64,000 nt of DNA from DATBDN01 sp963715995 (lineage in GTDB: Bacteria; Actinomycetota; Thermoleophilia; Solirubrobacterales; Thermoleophilaceae): positions 2,666,001 through 2,730,000 of the forward strand of contig OY970283.1 in assembly GCA_963715995.1 (NCBI GenBank). Direction: 5' to 3'. A program made the position numbers and the translations under genes. Each line of letters starts with the position of its first letter. The first letter of the stretch is position 1. The notes beneath the pieces were generated by a model. The model was given only the letters and a program-made list of their open reading frames with translations. It was not told the DNA's origin and searched no databases. Shown here one piece after another: positions 36,563 to 44,217 of this stretch.

Positions 36563-36600
36563 GCGCCTCACGTTCCGGGCGCGCGGCGCGTTGTAGCGGC

Positions 36601-37647
36601 ATGAAGGCGAATTCAGAGCTCGACGGCTGGCTCATCCAGGGCGTCGTGACGACGGGCATCTACTGCCGGCCCTCGTGCCCGGCGCGGCCGCTGGCGAAGA
36701 ACGTGCGCGTGTTCGAGGACGTGTCCGCGGCGAGGGCTGCCGGGATGCGCGCGTGCAAGCGCTGCCGGCCAGACGAGCTCGCGGACGGGCCGATCGTGCG
36801 CCACCTGGTCTACCGGCCGCCACTCGAGGGAGCCGCGTTGATCGAGTTCTTCGGCCGGCGGGCAGTACCCGGCGTCGAGGAGCGCGACGGTGCGGTGTTC
36901 CGCCGCAGCCTCCGGCTCTCGGGTGGTGGCGCCGTAGTGGAGCTGCGTCCGCTCGAGGAGCGGATCGCGGTGAAGCTGTGGCTCGACGATCGGCGTGACG
37001 AGCACGAGGCGCTTGCGCGGGTGCGCGCGCTGCTGGACCTTGACGCCGACCCGGCGGCGATCGCTGATGCGCTGGGCGCGGACCCGCTGATCGGTGCGCT
37101 GGTGGCGGAGGCGCCGGGCCGCCGCGTGCCGGGGGCGGCCGACGGTGCGGAGATCGCGGTGCGCGCCGTGCTCGGCCAGCAGGTGTCGCTTGCAGGCGCG
37201 GCGACGCTGGCGGGCCGTCTCGTCGCTGCCCACGGCGAGCCGCTCGCGCACCCGGTCGGCGCTGTCACGCATCTCTTCCCAAGCGCCGAGGCGCTCGCCG
37301 CGGCGAACAGCGACGGCTGGGCGATGCCCGCCTCACGCCGGCGCGCGATAGGGGCGATCAGCACCGCGCTCGCCGCTGGCGACATCGACCTGAGCCGCGG
37401 TGCCGACCGCCGCGCAACCGAAGATCGGCTGCTGGCGCTCCCCGGGATCGGCCCGTGGACCGCCGGCTACATCGCGATGCGCGCACTTCACGACCCAGAT
37501 GCCTTCCTGGCCTCCGACCTCGGGGTGCGACACGCGCTCGACCGCCTGGGCCGCGACTCGCGCCCGGCAGCGGCGGAGTCGCTCTCGCAGGCATGGCGCC
37601 CCTACCGCGCCTACGCGCTCCAGCATCTGTGGGCGGTGGCGGCGTGA
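36601..37647 (+). CDS. Ada zinc domain fused to AlkA-type DNA-3-methyladenine glycosylase
   Basis: Residues 1-60 form the N-terminal Ada module with four cysteines (Cys22, Cys26, Cys52, Cys55; YCRPSCPAR and CKRCRPD). Cys22 corresponds to the Ada methyl-acceptor. Residues about 65-348 are an AlkA-like glycosylase: YRPPLEGAALIEFFGRRAVPGVE, the helix-hairpin-helix LPGIGPWTAGYIAMRAL and catalytic Asp306 in LASDLGVRH. The usual Ada-AlkA fusion has an AraC-type HTH between these modules; here it is absent. The stop overlaps the ogt start by 4 nt (GTGA). Confidence 0.9.
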   Translation: MKANSELDGWLIQGVVTTGIYCRPSCPARPLAKNVRVFEDVSAARAAGMRACKRCRPDELADGPIVRHLVYRPPLEGAALIEFFGRRAVPGVEERDGAVFRRSLRLSGGGAVVELRPLEERIAVKLWLDDRRDEHEALARVRALLDLDADPAAIADALGADPLIGALVAEAPGRRVPGAADGAEIAVRAVLGQQVSLAGAATLAGRLVAAHGEPLAHPVGAVTHLFPSAEALAAANSDGWAMPASRRRAIGAISTALAAGDIDLSRGADRRATEDRLLALPGIGPWTAGYIAMRALHDPDAFLASDLGVRHALDRLGRDSRPAAAESLSQAWRPYRAYALQHLWAVAA

Positions 37648-38126
37648 TCTACACGACGATCGACAGCCCGATCGGCGAGCTGCTGCTGACCGGCGAGGAG
37701 GACGTGCTGTACGGCCTCTCGATGCAGGACGGGCTGCGGCCGCGGCCGGTCGGGTCCACGTGGGCGCGGGACGACGACGCGTTCGAGGATGTGCGCGAGC
37801 AGCTGCGCGCGTACTTCGCGGGTGAGCGGGACCAGTTCGATCTGAAGCTGCGCCTGGACGGCACCACCTTCCAGCGCACCGTCTGGCATGCGCTGACCGA
37901 GATCCCCTACGGCGAGACGATCTCCTACGGCGAGCTGGCGCGCCGCATCGGCCGCCCGGACCGCGCGCGCGCCGTCGGCACGGCGAACGGTCAGAACCCG
38001 ATCGCGGTGATCGTTCCCTGCCATCGCGTGATCGGAGCGAACGGAAAGCTCGTCGGTTACGGAGGCGGGCTGGACAACAAGCGCCGGCTGCTGGAGCTCG
38101 AAGCCGGCGTGCTGCCGCTGGTGTAG
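37644..38126 (+). CDS. ogt: Methylated-DNA-[protein]-cysteine S-methyltransferase
   Basis: The 160-residue enzyme removes methyl groups from O6-methylguanine by transfer to its own cysteine. The active-site motif IVPCHRVIG places the acceptor at Cys126. The DNA-binding helix (SYGELARRIGRPDRARAVG) and the N-terminal ribonuclease-like half are complete. The GTG start at 37644 overlaps the upstream AlkA-fusion stop, so both repair enzymes are produced together from one operon. Confidence 0.94.
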   Translation: MIYTTIDSPIGELLLTGEEDVLYGLSMQDGLRPRPVGSTWARDDDAFEDVREQLRAYFAGERDQFDLKLRLDGTTFQRTVWHALTEIPYGETISYGELARRIGRPDRARAVGTANGQNPIAVIVPCHRVIGANGKLVGYGGGLDNKRRLLELEAGVLPLV

Positions 38127-38184
38127 CGCCCGCTCGCCGGGGGGGGCAAAGTGCGCTCGCCCTCGCGCCCGCGATTCGGCGATC

Positions 38185-38289
38185 GTTGGGGACTTTTGGG
38201 TGCCCTGGCACCCATAACTCCCCACGGATCGCGTTCCGGGGTCGATCTGCGGGGACTTGAACCGCGCAGGACCGGCTCAAGTCCCCAAC
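38185..38289. repeat. Double-hairpin intergenic repeat, copy A
   Basis: Two stem-loops follow each other. Hairpin 1 (38187-38224) has arms TTGGGGACTTTTGGGTG/CACCC..AACTCCCCA with two mismatches. Hairpin 2 (38251-38286) has arms GGGGACTTGA/TCAAGTCCCC plus CCG/CGG with a CAGGA-containing loop. The same pair of hairpins in the same order, with the same loop core AGGACCGGCT, recurs at 54247-54345. The surrounding 38127-38449 contains no credible gene. Confidence 0.75.
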
Positions 38290-38336
38290 GAACGCGCGCT
38301 CAGCGCGTGCGGACGGGCGCGGGCTTCAGTCCGGCG

Positions 38337-38362
38337 ACCCCTTGGCCGCCGCAGTTTGCGCC
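38337..38362 (+). repeat. Dispersed intergenic motif (CCCCTTGG...GCAGTTTGC), copy 2
   Basis: ACCCCTTGGCCGCC then GCAGTTTGCGCC matches the copy at 54420-54445 in all but two positions. It is preceded in both places by GCGGACGGGCGC(A/G)GGC. It sits between the double-hairpin repeat and the end of the aldo/keto reductase gene. Confidence 0.7.
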
Positions 38363-38449
38363 CCGTGCCGACAGCGCACGGCAGCGGAGACCGCGCGATT
38401 CGCGCGAGCCCGCCCGACGCGCCGCGGTCAGCGGGCTCGAGACGGCTCC

Positions 38450-39307
38450 CTAGCCCCCGAGCCCGTCCAGCTTCGCCAGCTGCTCGGCCGTCAGCTCGAT
38501 CGCTGCGGCTCCGACGTTCTCCTCGAGGTGCGCCACCTTCGACGTTCCCGGGATCGGCAGCATCACCGGTGAGTGCGCCAGCAGCCATGCGAGTGCGACC
38601 TGGAAGCGCGATGCGTCGTGCTCGGCCGCGACCTCGTCGAGCGTCGAGGCGGCGTCGTCGCCCAGGTTGCCCGCTCCGAGCGGAAACCAGGGCAGGAAGC
38701 CCAAGCCGTCGCGGGTGCAGACATCCAGCACCTTCTCCGATGAGCGGTCGACAACCGAGTAGCGGTTCTGCACCGACACGACCTCCACGATCGAGCGGGC
38801 TGTCTCCAGGTCGCCGCGACCGACGTTGCAGACGCCCACGTGACGCACCTTGCCCTCGTCCTGGAGCTCCTTGATCGCGCCCACCGTCTCCTCGTACGGC
38901 ACGTTTGGGTCGACCGCGTGCAGCTGGTAGACGTCGATGCGGTCGACCTTCAGCCGCCGCAGCGAGCCCTCGCAACACTGCTTGATGCGCTCGGGGCGCA
39001 GGTCGCGCGGCCACTCGCCGGGACCCGTCCGCCGCAGTCCCGCCTTCGTAGCGATGACCAGGTCCTCGGGGTACGGATGGAGCGCCTCGGCGATGAGGCT
39101 CTCGGAAACGTCGGGGCCGTAGGAGTCTGCCGTGTCAATCAGGTTGACTCCGAGCTCGATTGTCCGCTTGAGCACGCGGATGCACTCGTCGTGGTCGGCC
39201 GGCGGCCCCCAGACGCCGTCGCCGGTGATGCGCATGGCGCCGTAGCCAATGCGCCGCACCTCCATGTCGCCGAGGGTGAAGGTGCCGGATGCATGTGCGT
39301 CGCTCAT
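38450..39307 (-). CDS. Aldo/keto reductase
   Basis: The 285-residue NADPH-dependent oxidoreductase has the AKR tetrad: Asp and Tyr in NLIDTADSYGPDVSE, Lys in VIATKAGLRR and His in YQLHAVDP. The family C-terminal IPGTSKVAHLEENVGA cofactor signature is present. It resembles the AKR group that reduces small aldehydes; the substrate is unknown. ATG 39307 is used; a very long open frame upstream is antisense to the monooxygenase gene and is rejected. It is divergent from that gene with only 36 bp between start codons. Confidence 0.9.
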   Translation of the reverse strand: MSDAHASGTFTLGDMEVRRIGYGAMRITGDGVWGPPADHDECIRVLKRTIELGVNLIDTADSYGPDVSESLIAEALHPYPEDLVIATKAGLRRTGPGEWPRDLRPERIKQCCEGSLRRLKVDRIDVYQLHAVDPNVPYEETVGAIKELQDEGKVRHVGVCNVGRGDLETARSIVEVVSVQNRYSVVDRSSEKVLDVCTRDGLGFLPWFPLGAGNLGDDAASTLDEVAAEHDASRFQVALAWLLAHSPVMLPIPGTSKVAHLEENVGAAAIELTAEQLAKLDGLGG

Positions 39308-39343
39308 CTGCGTGAAGCTAGCGAGCGCGTAATCTGGCCCGCC
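39308..39343. promoter_or_regulatory. Very short divergent promoter region (aldo/keto reductase/FMO)
   Basis: Only 36 bp separate the two start codons of divergent genes. Both promoters must therefore overlap this gap and extend into the opposite coding sequences, or at least one gene is leaderless. It contains TAATCTGG and GCTAGC, but I cannot assign -10/-35 boxes with confidence. Confidence 0.4.
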
Positions 39344-40492
39344 GTGGAGAACTGCAAGGTGATCGTGATCGGCGCCGGCCCGGCTGGGCTCGCGACTGCT
39401 GGCGCGTTGCGGCACCACGGCATCGGCGCGGTGGTGCTCGAGCGCAGCGACATCGGCTCCTCCTGGCGCGGCCACTACGACCGCCTGCACCTGCACACCG
39501 TCCGCTGGCTGTCGCACCTGCCCGGCTACAAGCTGCCGCGCCGCTACGGCAACTGGGTGGCCCGCGACGACGTGGTCGAGTACCTCGAGGACTACGTGCG
39601 CGTGCACAACATCGACGTGCGCAGCGGCGTGGAGGTCAAGACCCTGACGCGCGACGGCGACGACTGGCTCGTCTCGACCAGCGCCGGCGACTTCAGCGCC
39701 CCGCGCGTGGTGATCGCCACCGGTTACAACAAGCATCAGCACCTGCCCGACTGGCCCGGGATCGCCGGCTACGCGGGCGAGCTGATCCACTCGGGCGACT
39801 ACAAGAGCCCAGACCGCTACGCGGGCAAGACCGTCTTGGTGGTCGGCACCGGCAACTCGGGCGCCGAGATCTGCGTGGACCTCGTGGAGGGCGGCGCGAA
39901 GCACGTGCAGATGTCGGTGCGGACTCCGCCCACGATCCTGCTGCGCGACACGAACGGCTTCCCCGGCCAGGCGCTGGGCATTGTCTTCCGCCACCTGCCC
40001 GTGCCGCTGATGGACCGGCTCTGGCCGACGATCCAGAAGACCGCCGTCGGCGACCTGTCGAAGCACGGACTGCCGCTGCCGCCGCCGGGCGCGTACTCCA
40101 AGTTCATGCGTGACGACGTGACCCCGATCCTGGACGTCGGCCTGGTGCCGCTGCTGAAGAAGGACATGGTCAAGATCGTGGCCGCCGTCGACGCCTTCGA
40201 CGGTGACGACGTGCTGCTGGTGGACGGCACCCGCATCCAGCCGGACGCCGTGATCGCGGGCACCGGCTTCACGCGCGGGCTCGAACCGCTCGTCGGCGCC
40301 CTCGGCCTGGTCGAGCCTGCCAAGGGACGGCCGATCGTGCACGGCGCGGAGATGCACCCGAACGCTCCGGGCATCCACTTCATCGGCTACACGAATCCGA
40401 TCAGCGGCATGTTCCGCGAGATCGCGATCGATGCCAGGCGAATCGCCAAGGCGATCGCCCGCGCGCGCGACGAGCGCAAGCTCGCGGCGTAA
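39344..40492 (+). CDS. Flavin-containing monooxygenase-like oxidoreductase
   Basis: The 382-residue protein has an FAD-binding GAGPAGLATAGALRHHG and the SSWRGHYDRLHLHT segment seen in FMO/YUC-type enzymes. The NADPH-binding VVGTGNSGAEICVDLVEGG lies near residue 170, and ATG-type VIAGTGF occurs at the C-terminal side. This set fits class B flavoprotein monooxygenases acting on N- or S-containing or indole-type substrates. GTG 39344 starts directly at the first Rossmann strand. The closeness to a divergent aldo/keto reductase suggests a shared response but not a defined pathway. Confidence 0.87.
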   Translation: MENCKVIVIGAGPAGLATAGALRHHGIGAVVLERSDIGSSWRGHYDRLHLHTVRWLSHLPGYKLPRRYGNWVARDDVVEYLEDYVRVHNIDVRSGVEVKTLTRDGDDWLVSTSAGDFSAPRVVIATGYNKHQHLPDWPGIAGYAGELIHSGDYKSPDRYAGKTVLVVGTGNSGAEICVDLVEGGAKHVQMSVRTPPTILLRDTNGFPGQALGIVFRHLPVPLMDRLWPTIQKTAVGDLSKHGLPLPPPGAYSKFMRDDVTPILDVGLVPLLKKDMVKIVAAVDAFDGDDVLLVDGTRIQPDAVIAGTGFTRGLEPLVGALGLVEPAKGRPIVHGAEMHPNAPGIHFIGYTNPISGMFREIAIDARRIAKAIARARDERKLAA

Positions 40493-40543
40493 AACCGTCT
40501 CGCCAAGCGTTTCAACCCCGCTTGCGACGGAGATTTTGCGTGC

Positions 40544-42424
40544 ATGGGAACTGCTCAGGGACAGGCAGAGGCACTTCCGTCAGGCGGCGAAGCAGGACGC
40601 ATCGTCAGCTCGAAGATCCCGGCGCGGCTCGACCGCCTGCCGTGGTCGCGCTGGCACTGGATCGTCGTCGCCGGGCTCGGCACGGTCTGGATCCTCGACG
40701 GGCTCGAGGTCACGATCGTCGGCGCGATCGCCTCGCGCCTTCAGGAGAAGGACGCGCTCGGCATCTCCGCGAGCCAGATCGGTCTCGCGGCAACGCTGTA
40801 CGTGATCGGCGCCTGTGTCGGCGCACTCTTCTTCGGCCACCTGACCGACCGCTACGGCCGCAAGCTCCTGTTCATGGTCACGCTCGGCGTGTACCTGTGC
40901 GCGACGGTCGCCACCGCGTTCGCGCCCAGCTTCCTGTGGTTCGCCGTGTGCCGCTTCTTCACCGGCTCGGGCATCGGCGGGGAGTACTCGGCGATCAACT
41001 CGGCGGTCGACGAGCTCATACCCGCGCGCGTGCGAGGGGCCACCGACCTGATGATCAACGGGTCGTACTGGATCGGCACCGCCATCGGCGCCGCGCTGTC
41101 GCTGCCGCTGCTCGACAAGAACATCTTCGGAGCGGACCTTGGCTGGCGACTGGCCTTCGGGATCGGCGCAGTGCTGGGCGTCGGCATCTTCATCGTGCGC
41201 CGCATGGTCCCCGAGAGCCCGCGCTGGCTCCTGATCCACGGCCGCGACGAGGAGGCCGAGGCGATCGTCTCCGACATCGAGCGCCAGGTGAAGGAGTCGA
41301 CCGGCGATGAGCTGAGCGAGCCGAAGGGCGAGATCAAGGTCCGCCAGCGCGAGTCGATCGGCTTCATGACGATCGGCAGGACCGTCTTCAAGGTCTACCC
41401 CAAGCGCACGGTCTACGGCCTGTCGCTGTTCATCGGCCAGGCCTTTCTCTACAACGCGATCTTCTTCACCTACGCGCTCGTCCTGTCGACCTTCTACAAG
41501 GTCGACTCGAGCAAGGTCGGGCTCTACCTGATCCCGTTCGCGATCGGCAACTTCCTCGGCCCGGTGCTGCTCGGCCGGCTGTTCGACTCGGTCGGGCGGC
41601 GGATCATGATCGCGAGCACCTACATCCTCTCGGGCATCCTGCTGTTCGGCACGGCGCTGCTGTTCAAGAGCGGCGCGCTCGACGCGACCACGCAGACGAT
41701 CTGCTGGTGCGTGATCTTCTTCTTCGCATCGGCGGGCGCGAGCTCGGCGTACCTGACCGTGTCGGAGATCTTCCCGATGGAGACGCGCGCGCTCTGCATC
41801 GCGTTCTTCTACGCGGTCGGCACCGGGCTCGGCGGCGCGATCGGCCCGCTGCTGTTCGGCGCGCTGATCAACACCAAGCACGTGACGCCCGTGTTCTGGG
41901 GCTACACGCTGGCGGCCGCGCTGATGGTCGGGTCGGGTGTGATCGCCGCCTTCCTGGCCGTCGACGCCGAGGGCAAGCAGCTCGAGGACATCGCCAAGCC
42001 GATCACCGCTGCCGAGGCCGAGGTCGTCGGCGGCGAGGCCGGCGAGGACGCGGCCGCCGCGCCGAGCGCCGGCGAGCCCGAGACCCGCAAGCCCACGCGC
42101 CCGCCCTCGCGCGTGCGCAGTGCGCGCTTCGGGCGCGGCAGCTCCGCCGGCTGGGCACCGTTCGCGTCGTACTCGACCTACATCGACGACGACCTGCACG
42201 ACGAGGTCGAGGCGATCGCCGGGGCCCTTCAGGCCGATGGTCCGCTCGACCGCGACGCGCTGCGCGCCCGCGTCGGCGCGCGCCACTGGGGTCCGGGCCG
42301 CTTCCAGCGCGCGGTCTCCGAGGCGGTCGGCGCCGGGATGGTCACCCGCACCCGCCGTGGGTCCTACTCGCTCGCGGACGTGCCGTCGGTCACACCAAAC
42401 GGGGACTCGGACAACCATCGCTAG
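40544..42424 (+). CDS. MFS transporter with extra C-terminal winged-helix-like domain
   Basis: The 626-residue protein has a 12-TM sugar-porter-like MFS core (residues about 36-475) with motif A GHLTDRYGRK (98-107), PESPRWL (223-229) and the repeat-motif GRLFDSVGRR. A flexible acidic/Pro-rich linker (about 485-535) follows. A compact segment at 546-612 (YIDDDLHDEVEAIAGALQ through GMVTRTRRGSYSLA) has a helix-helix-helix-wing pattern like a winged helix. This tail is not part of normal MFS carriers. The substrate is unknown; sugar or organic acid uptake is typical. Confidence 0.87.
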   Translation: MGTAQGQAEALPSGGEAGRIVSSKIPARLDRLPWSRWHWIVVAGLGTVWILDGLEVTIVGAIASRLQEKDALGISASQIGLAATLYVIGACVGALFFGHLTDRYGRKLLFMVTLGVYLCATVATAFAPSFLWFAVCRFFTGSGIGGEYSAINSAVDELIPARVRGATDLMINGSYWIGTAIGAALSLPLLDKNIFGADLGWRLAFGIGAVLGVGIFIVRRMVPESPRWLLIHGRDEEAEAIVSDIERQVKESTGDELSEPKGEIKVRQRESIGFMTIGRTVFKVYPKRTVYGLSLFIGQAFLYNAIFFTYALVLSTFYKVDSSKVGLYLIPFAIGNFLGPVLLGRLFDSVGRRIMIASTYILSGILLFGTALLFKSGALDATTQTICWCVIFFFASAGASSAYLTVSEIFPMETRALCIAFFYAVGTGLGGAIGPLLFGALINTKHVTPVFWGYTLAAALMVGSGVIAAFLAVDAEGKQLEDIAKPITAAEAEVVGGEAGEDAAAAPSAGEPETRKPTRPPSRVRSARFGRGSSAGWAPFASYSTYIDDDLHDEVEAIAGALQADGPLDRDALRARVGARHWGPGRFQRAVSEAVGAGMVTRTRRGSYSLADVPSVTPNGDSDNHR

Positions 42425-42434
42425 GTTCGAGGCA

Positions 42435-43364
42435 ATGCCTGTTTTCCGCCGATCTGACGGCAGACGCTCGCCTGTCGAGGCGATGGTGCAGCTGAAGGCC
42501 GCGAGTGCCGTGCACCTGCGCGAGCGCGCCGCTGCCGCGCGCCGCCGTGCCCTGCTGCTTGCGCCGCTGGTGGCGGGCGTGCTGCTGGTGAACCACTACC
42601 GCATCACCCTGTTCCACCTGGACGGGCCGGTGCGGCTTGCCTGCTCGATCGCGCTGGTGGGCCTCGGCGCCTGGTTCGCGCGCGACTTCGGCCGCGCGCT
42701 CACGCCCGCGTTGACGCGGCGTGTGGACCAGGGCACCGCGGGCACGATCGGCTTCCTGGTCAGGCTCGTGCTGTTGATGGCTGCAGTGCTGGTGTCGCTG
42801 CGGATGGCGGGGCTCACCCCGCGCACGCTCGCGGTCGGCGGGGCCGTGACCGCCGTGGTACTCGGCCTGGCTGCCCAGGCCACGATCGGCAACCTCTTCG
42901 CGGGCGTCCTGCTGCTGAGCGTGCAGCCGTTCCGCGTCGGCGACCGGGTGCGGCTCCAGGCCGGCGCGCTCGCGGGACAGATCGAGGGCACGGTCACCCA
43001 GCTCGGCCTGCTCTACGTGACGCTGGCGCGTGGCGAGGACGTGATCCTCGTGCCCAACAACACCGTCGTCATGGCAGCGATCGTTCCGCTGCGCGAGCCT
43101 GGCAAGGTCGACCTGCGCGCACGGCTGCGGCCCGGGATCAAGCCGAGCGAGGTGCAGCGGCTAATCGAGGAGATGGTGACCGTCGAGACCCGCGAGCACC
43201 CGCACATCGAGCTCGAGGAGGTCGACGACACCGAGGTCGTCATGCGCGTGACCGCGACCCCTGCCTCGAACGCCGACGGCGCGCGCCTGGCCGACGAGGT
43301 GCTCGCCGCTGTCGACGCCGCCACCAGGGCGACGAACGGCAACGGCGCTACGCCGGCTCGGTGA
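42435..43364 (+). CDS. MscS-family mechanosensitive ion channel
   Basis: The 309-residue protein has about four hydrophobic segments. The third, pore-lining helix region is GGAVTAVVLGLAAQATIGNLFAGVLLL, as separate blocks matching MscS TM3. The MscS beta domain follows (QPFRVGDRVRL, IEGTVTQLGLLYVTL, EDVILVPNNTVVMAAI) and then the C-terminal alpha/beta domain. It would release solutes on hypo-osmotic shock. The gene starts 10 bp after the MFS gene stop, and its 3' end overlaps the minus-strand MerR gene by 17 nt. Confidence 0.9.
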   Translation: MPVFRRSDGRRSPVEAMVQLKAASAVHLRERAAAARRRALLLAPLVAGVLLVNHYRITLFHLDGPVRLACSIALVGLGAWFARDFGRALTPALTRRVDQGTAGTIGFLVRLVLLMAAVLVSLRMAGLTPRTLAVGGAVTAVVLGLAAQATIGNLFAGVLLLSVQPFRVGDRVRLQAGALAGQIEGTVTQLGLLYVTLARGEDVILVPNNTVVMAAIVPLREPGKVDLRARLRPGIKPSEVQRLIEEMVTVETREHPHIELEEVDDTEVVMRVTATPASNADGARLADEVLAAVDAATRATNGNGATPAR

Positions 43365-44178
43365 CGTAGCTGACCATGCGCCGCGCGAGCGCGGCCACGC
43401 CGCGCACCTCCGGCCCACTCGGAGCCGGGCGCGGCCCGAGCCCCGCGCGCAGGCGCTCGCCGATCTGCGCGTCGGCGCGCTCCGCGAGCAACGTTGCCGC
43501 GTCGGCGGCCTCGTAGACCAGCTCCGGGTCCACCGTCCAGATCGCCTCGAACTTGCGCTCGTTGTCCGGCACGTCGTCCTGGCCCGGCGGCTCCCAGCCC
43601 GCGAGTGCGGCCGACACGCCCGGCGCCAGGCAGATGACCGCCCACTCACGGTTGAGCTGATGGTCGCGTTCCACGTGCACCTGCATCGGCTGTGTGCTCG
43701 CCGTCGTCTCGAAGTCCGCGAACGCGACCGCGGCGGACGCGGTGCGGGCAAAGCCCGACCAACGCGGCTCCTCGGTGCGGAAGAAGCGCTCCTCCTGGAA
43801 GCTCCCGACCAGCACCGGCGCGTGCGCGCGTGCCATGCACTCGTCCTCGATCGCGTGGCTGAGCGCGATCATGCGGTGCTTCGGAACGAGCTCGGGTGCC
43901 AGCTCGGGACGGCGCAACCGCAGGAGGCCGTAGAGCGAGTCGCGCTGCTCCTCCGGAGCGCCCGCCACCCGCGCGATGGCCGCCGGCAGCGACAGGCCTG
44001 ACTCGCGAGCGGCGACGACCGCGCGGACAGCGTCGATCTGGCGCTCGCTGAAGCGCCGGTGCCCGCTCGGCAGCCGCTCCGGCTTCGGAAAGCCGTAGCG
44101 CTCCTCCCACATCCGCAGCGTCCCCGCCGGCACGCCGGAGCGGGCCGCGACCTCGCGGATCGTCAGTCCGTCGCTCAT
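43348..44178 (-). CDS. MerR-family regulator with DICT sensory domain
   Basis: The 276-residue protein has an N-terminal MerR HTH (TIREVAARSGVPAGTLRMWE, RYGFPKPERLPSGHRRFSE). A DICT domain follows (HRMIALSHAIEDECMARAHAPVLVGSFQEE), often coupled to light or redox signalling in actinobacteria and cyanobacteria. The C-terminus (FEAIWTVDPELVYEAADAATLL) is the usual DICT-associated tail. The signal and target are unknown. It lies 39 bp downstream of an ArsR-type gene on the same strand. Confidence 0.85.
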   Translation of the reverse strand: MSDGLTIREVAARSGVPAGTLRMWEERYGFPKPERLPSGHRRFSERQIDAVRAVVAARESGLSLPAAIARVAGAPEEQRDSLYGLLRLRRPELAPELVPKHRMIALSHAIEDECMARAHAPVLVGSFQEERFFRTEEPRWSGFARTASAAVAFADFETTASTQPMQVHVERDHQLNREWAVICLAPGVSAALAGWEPPGQDDVPDNERKFEAIWTVDPELVYEAADAATLLAERADAQIGERLRAGLGPRPAPSGPEVRGVAALARRMVSYVTEPA

Positions 44179-44217
44179 TTCTTCAACACGCTGTGGAGCT
44201 TAGAGGAGCTCTCGGTC

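Noticed and set aside
39308..40378. 357-codon upstream extension of the aldo/keto reductase frame
   Set aside because: It is antisense to the flavin monooxygenase gene. The reductase fold begins at the ATG at 39307.
40580..42418. 612-codon minus-strand frame opposite the MFS transporter
   Set aside because: Composition is that of antisense GC-rich DNA (runs of Arg, Asp, His) and no domain is visible, while the plus-strand MFS gene is clear.
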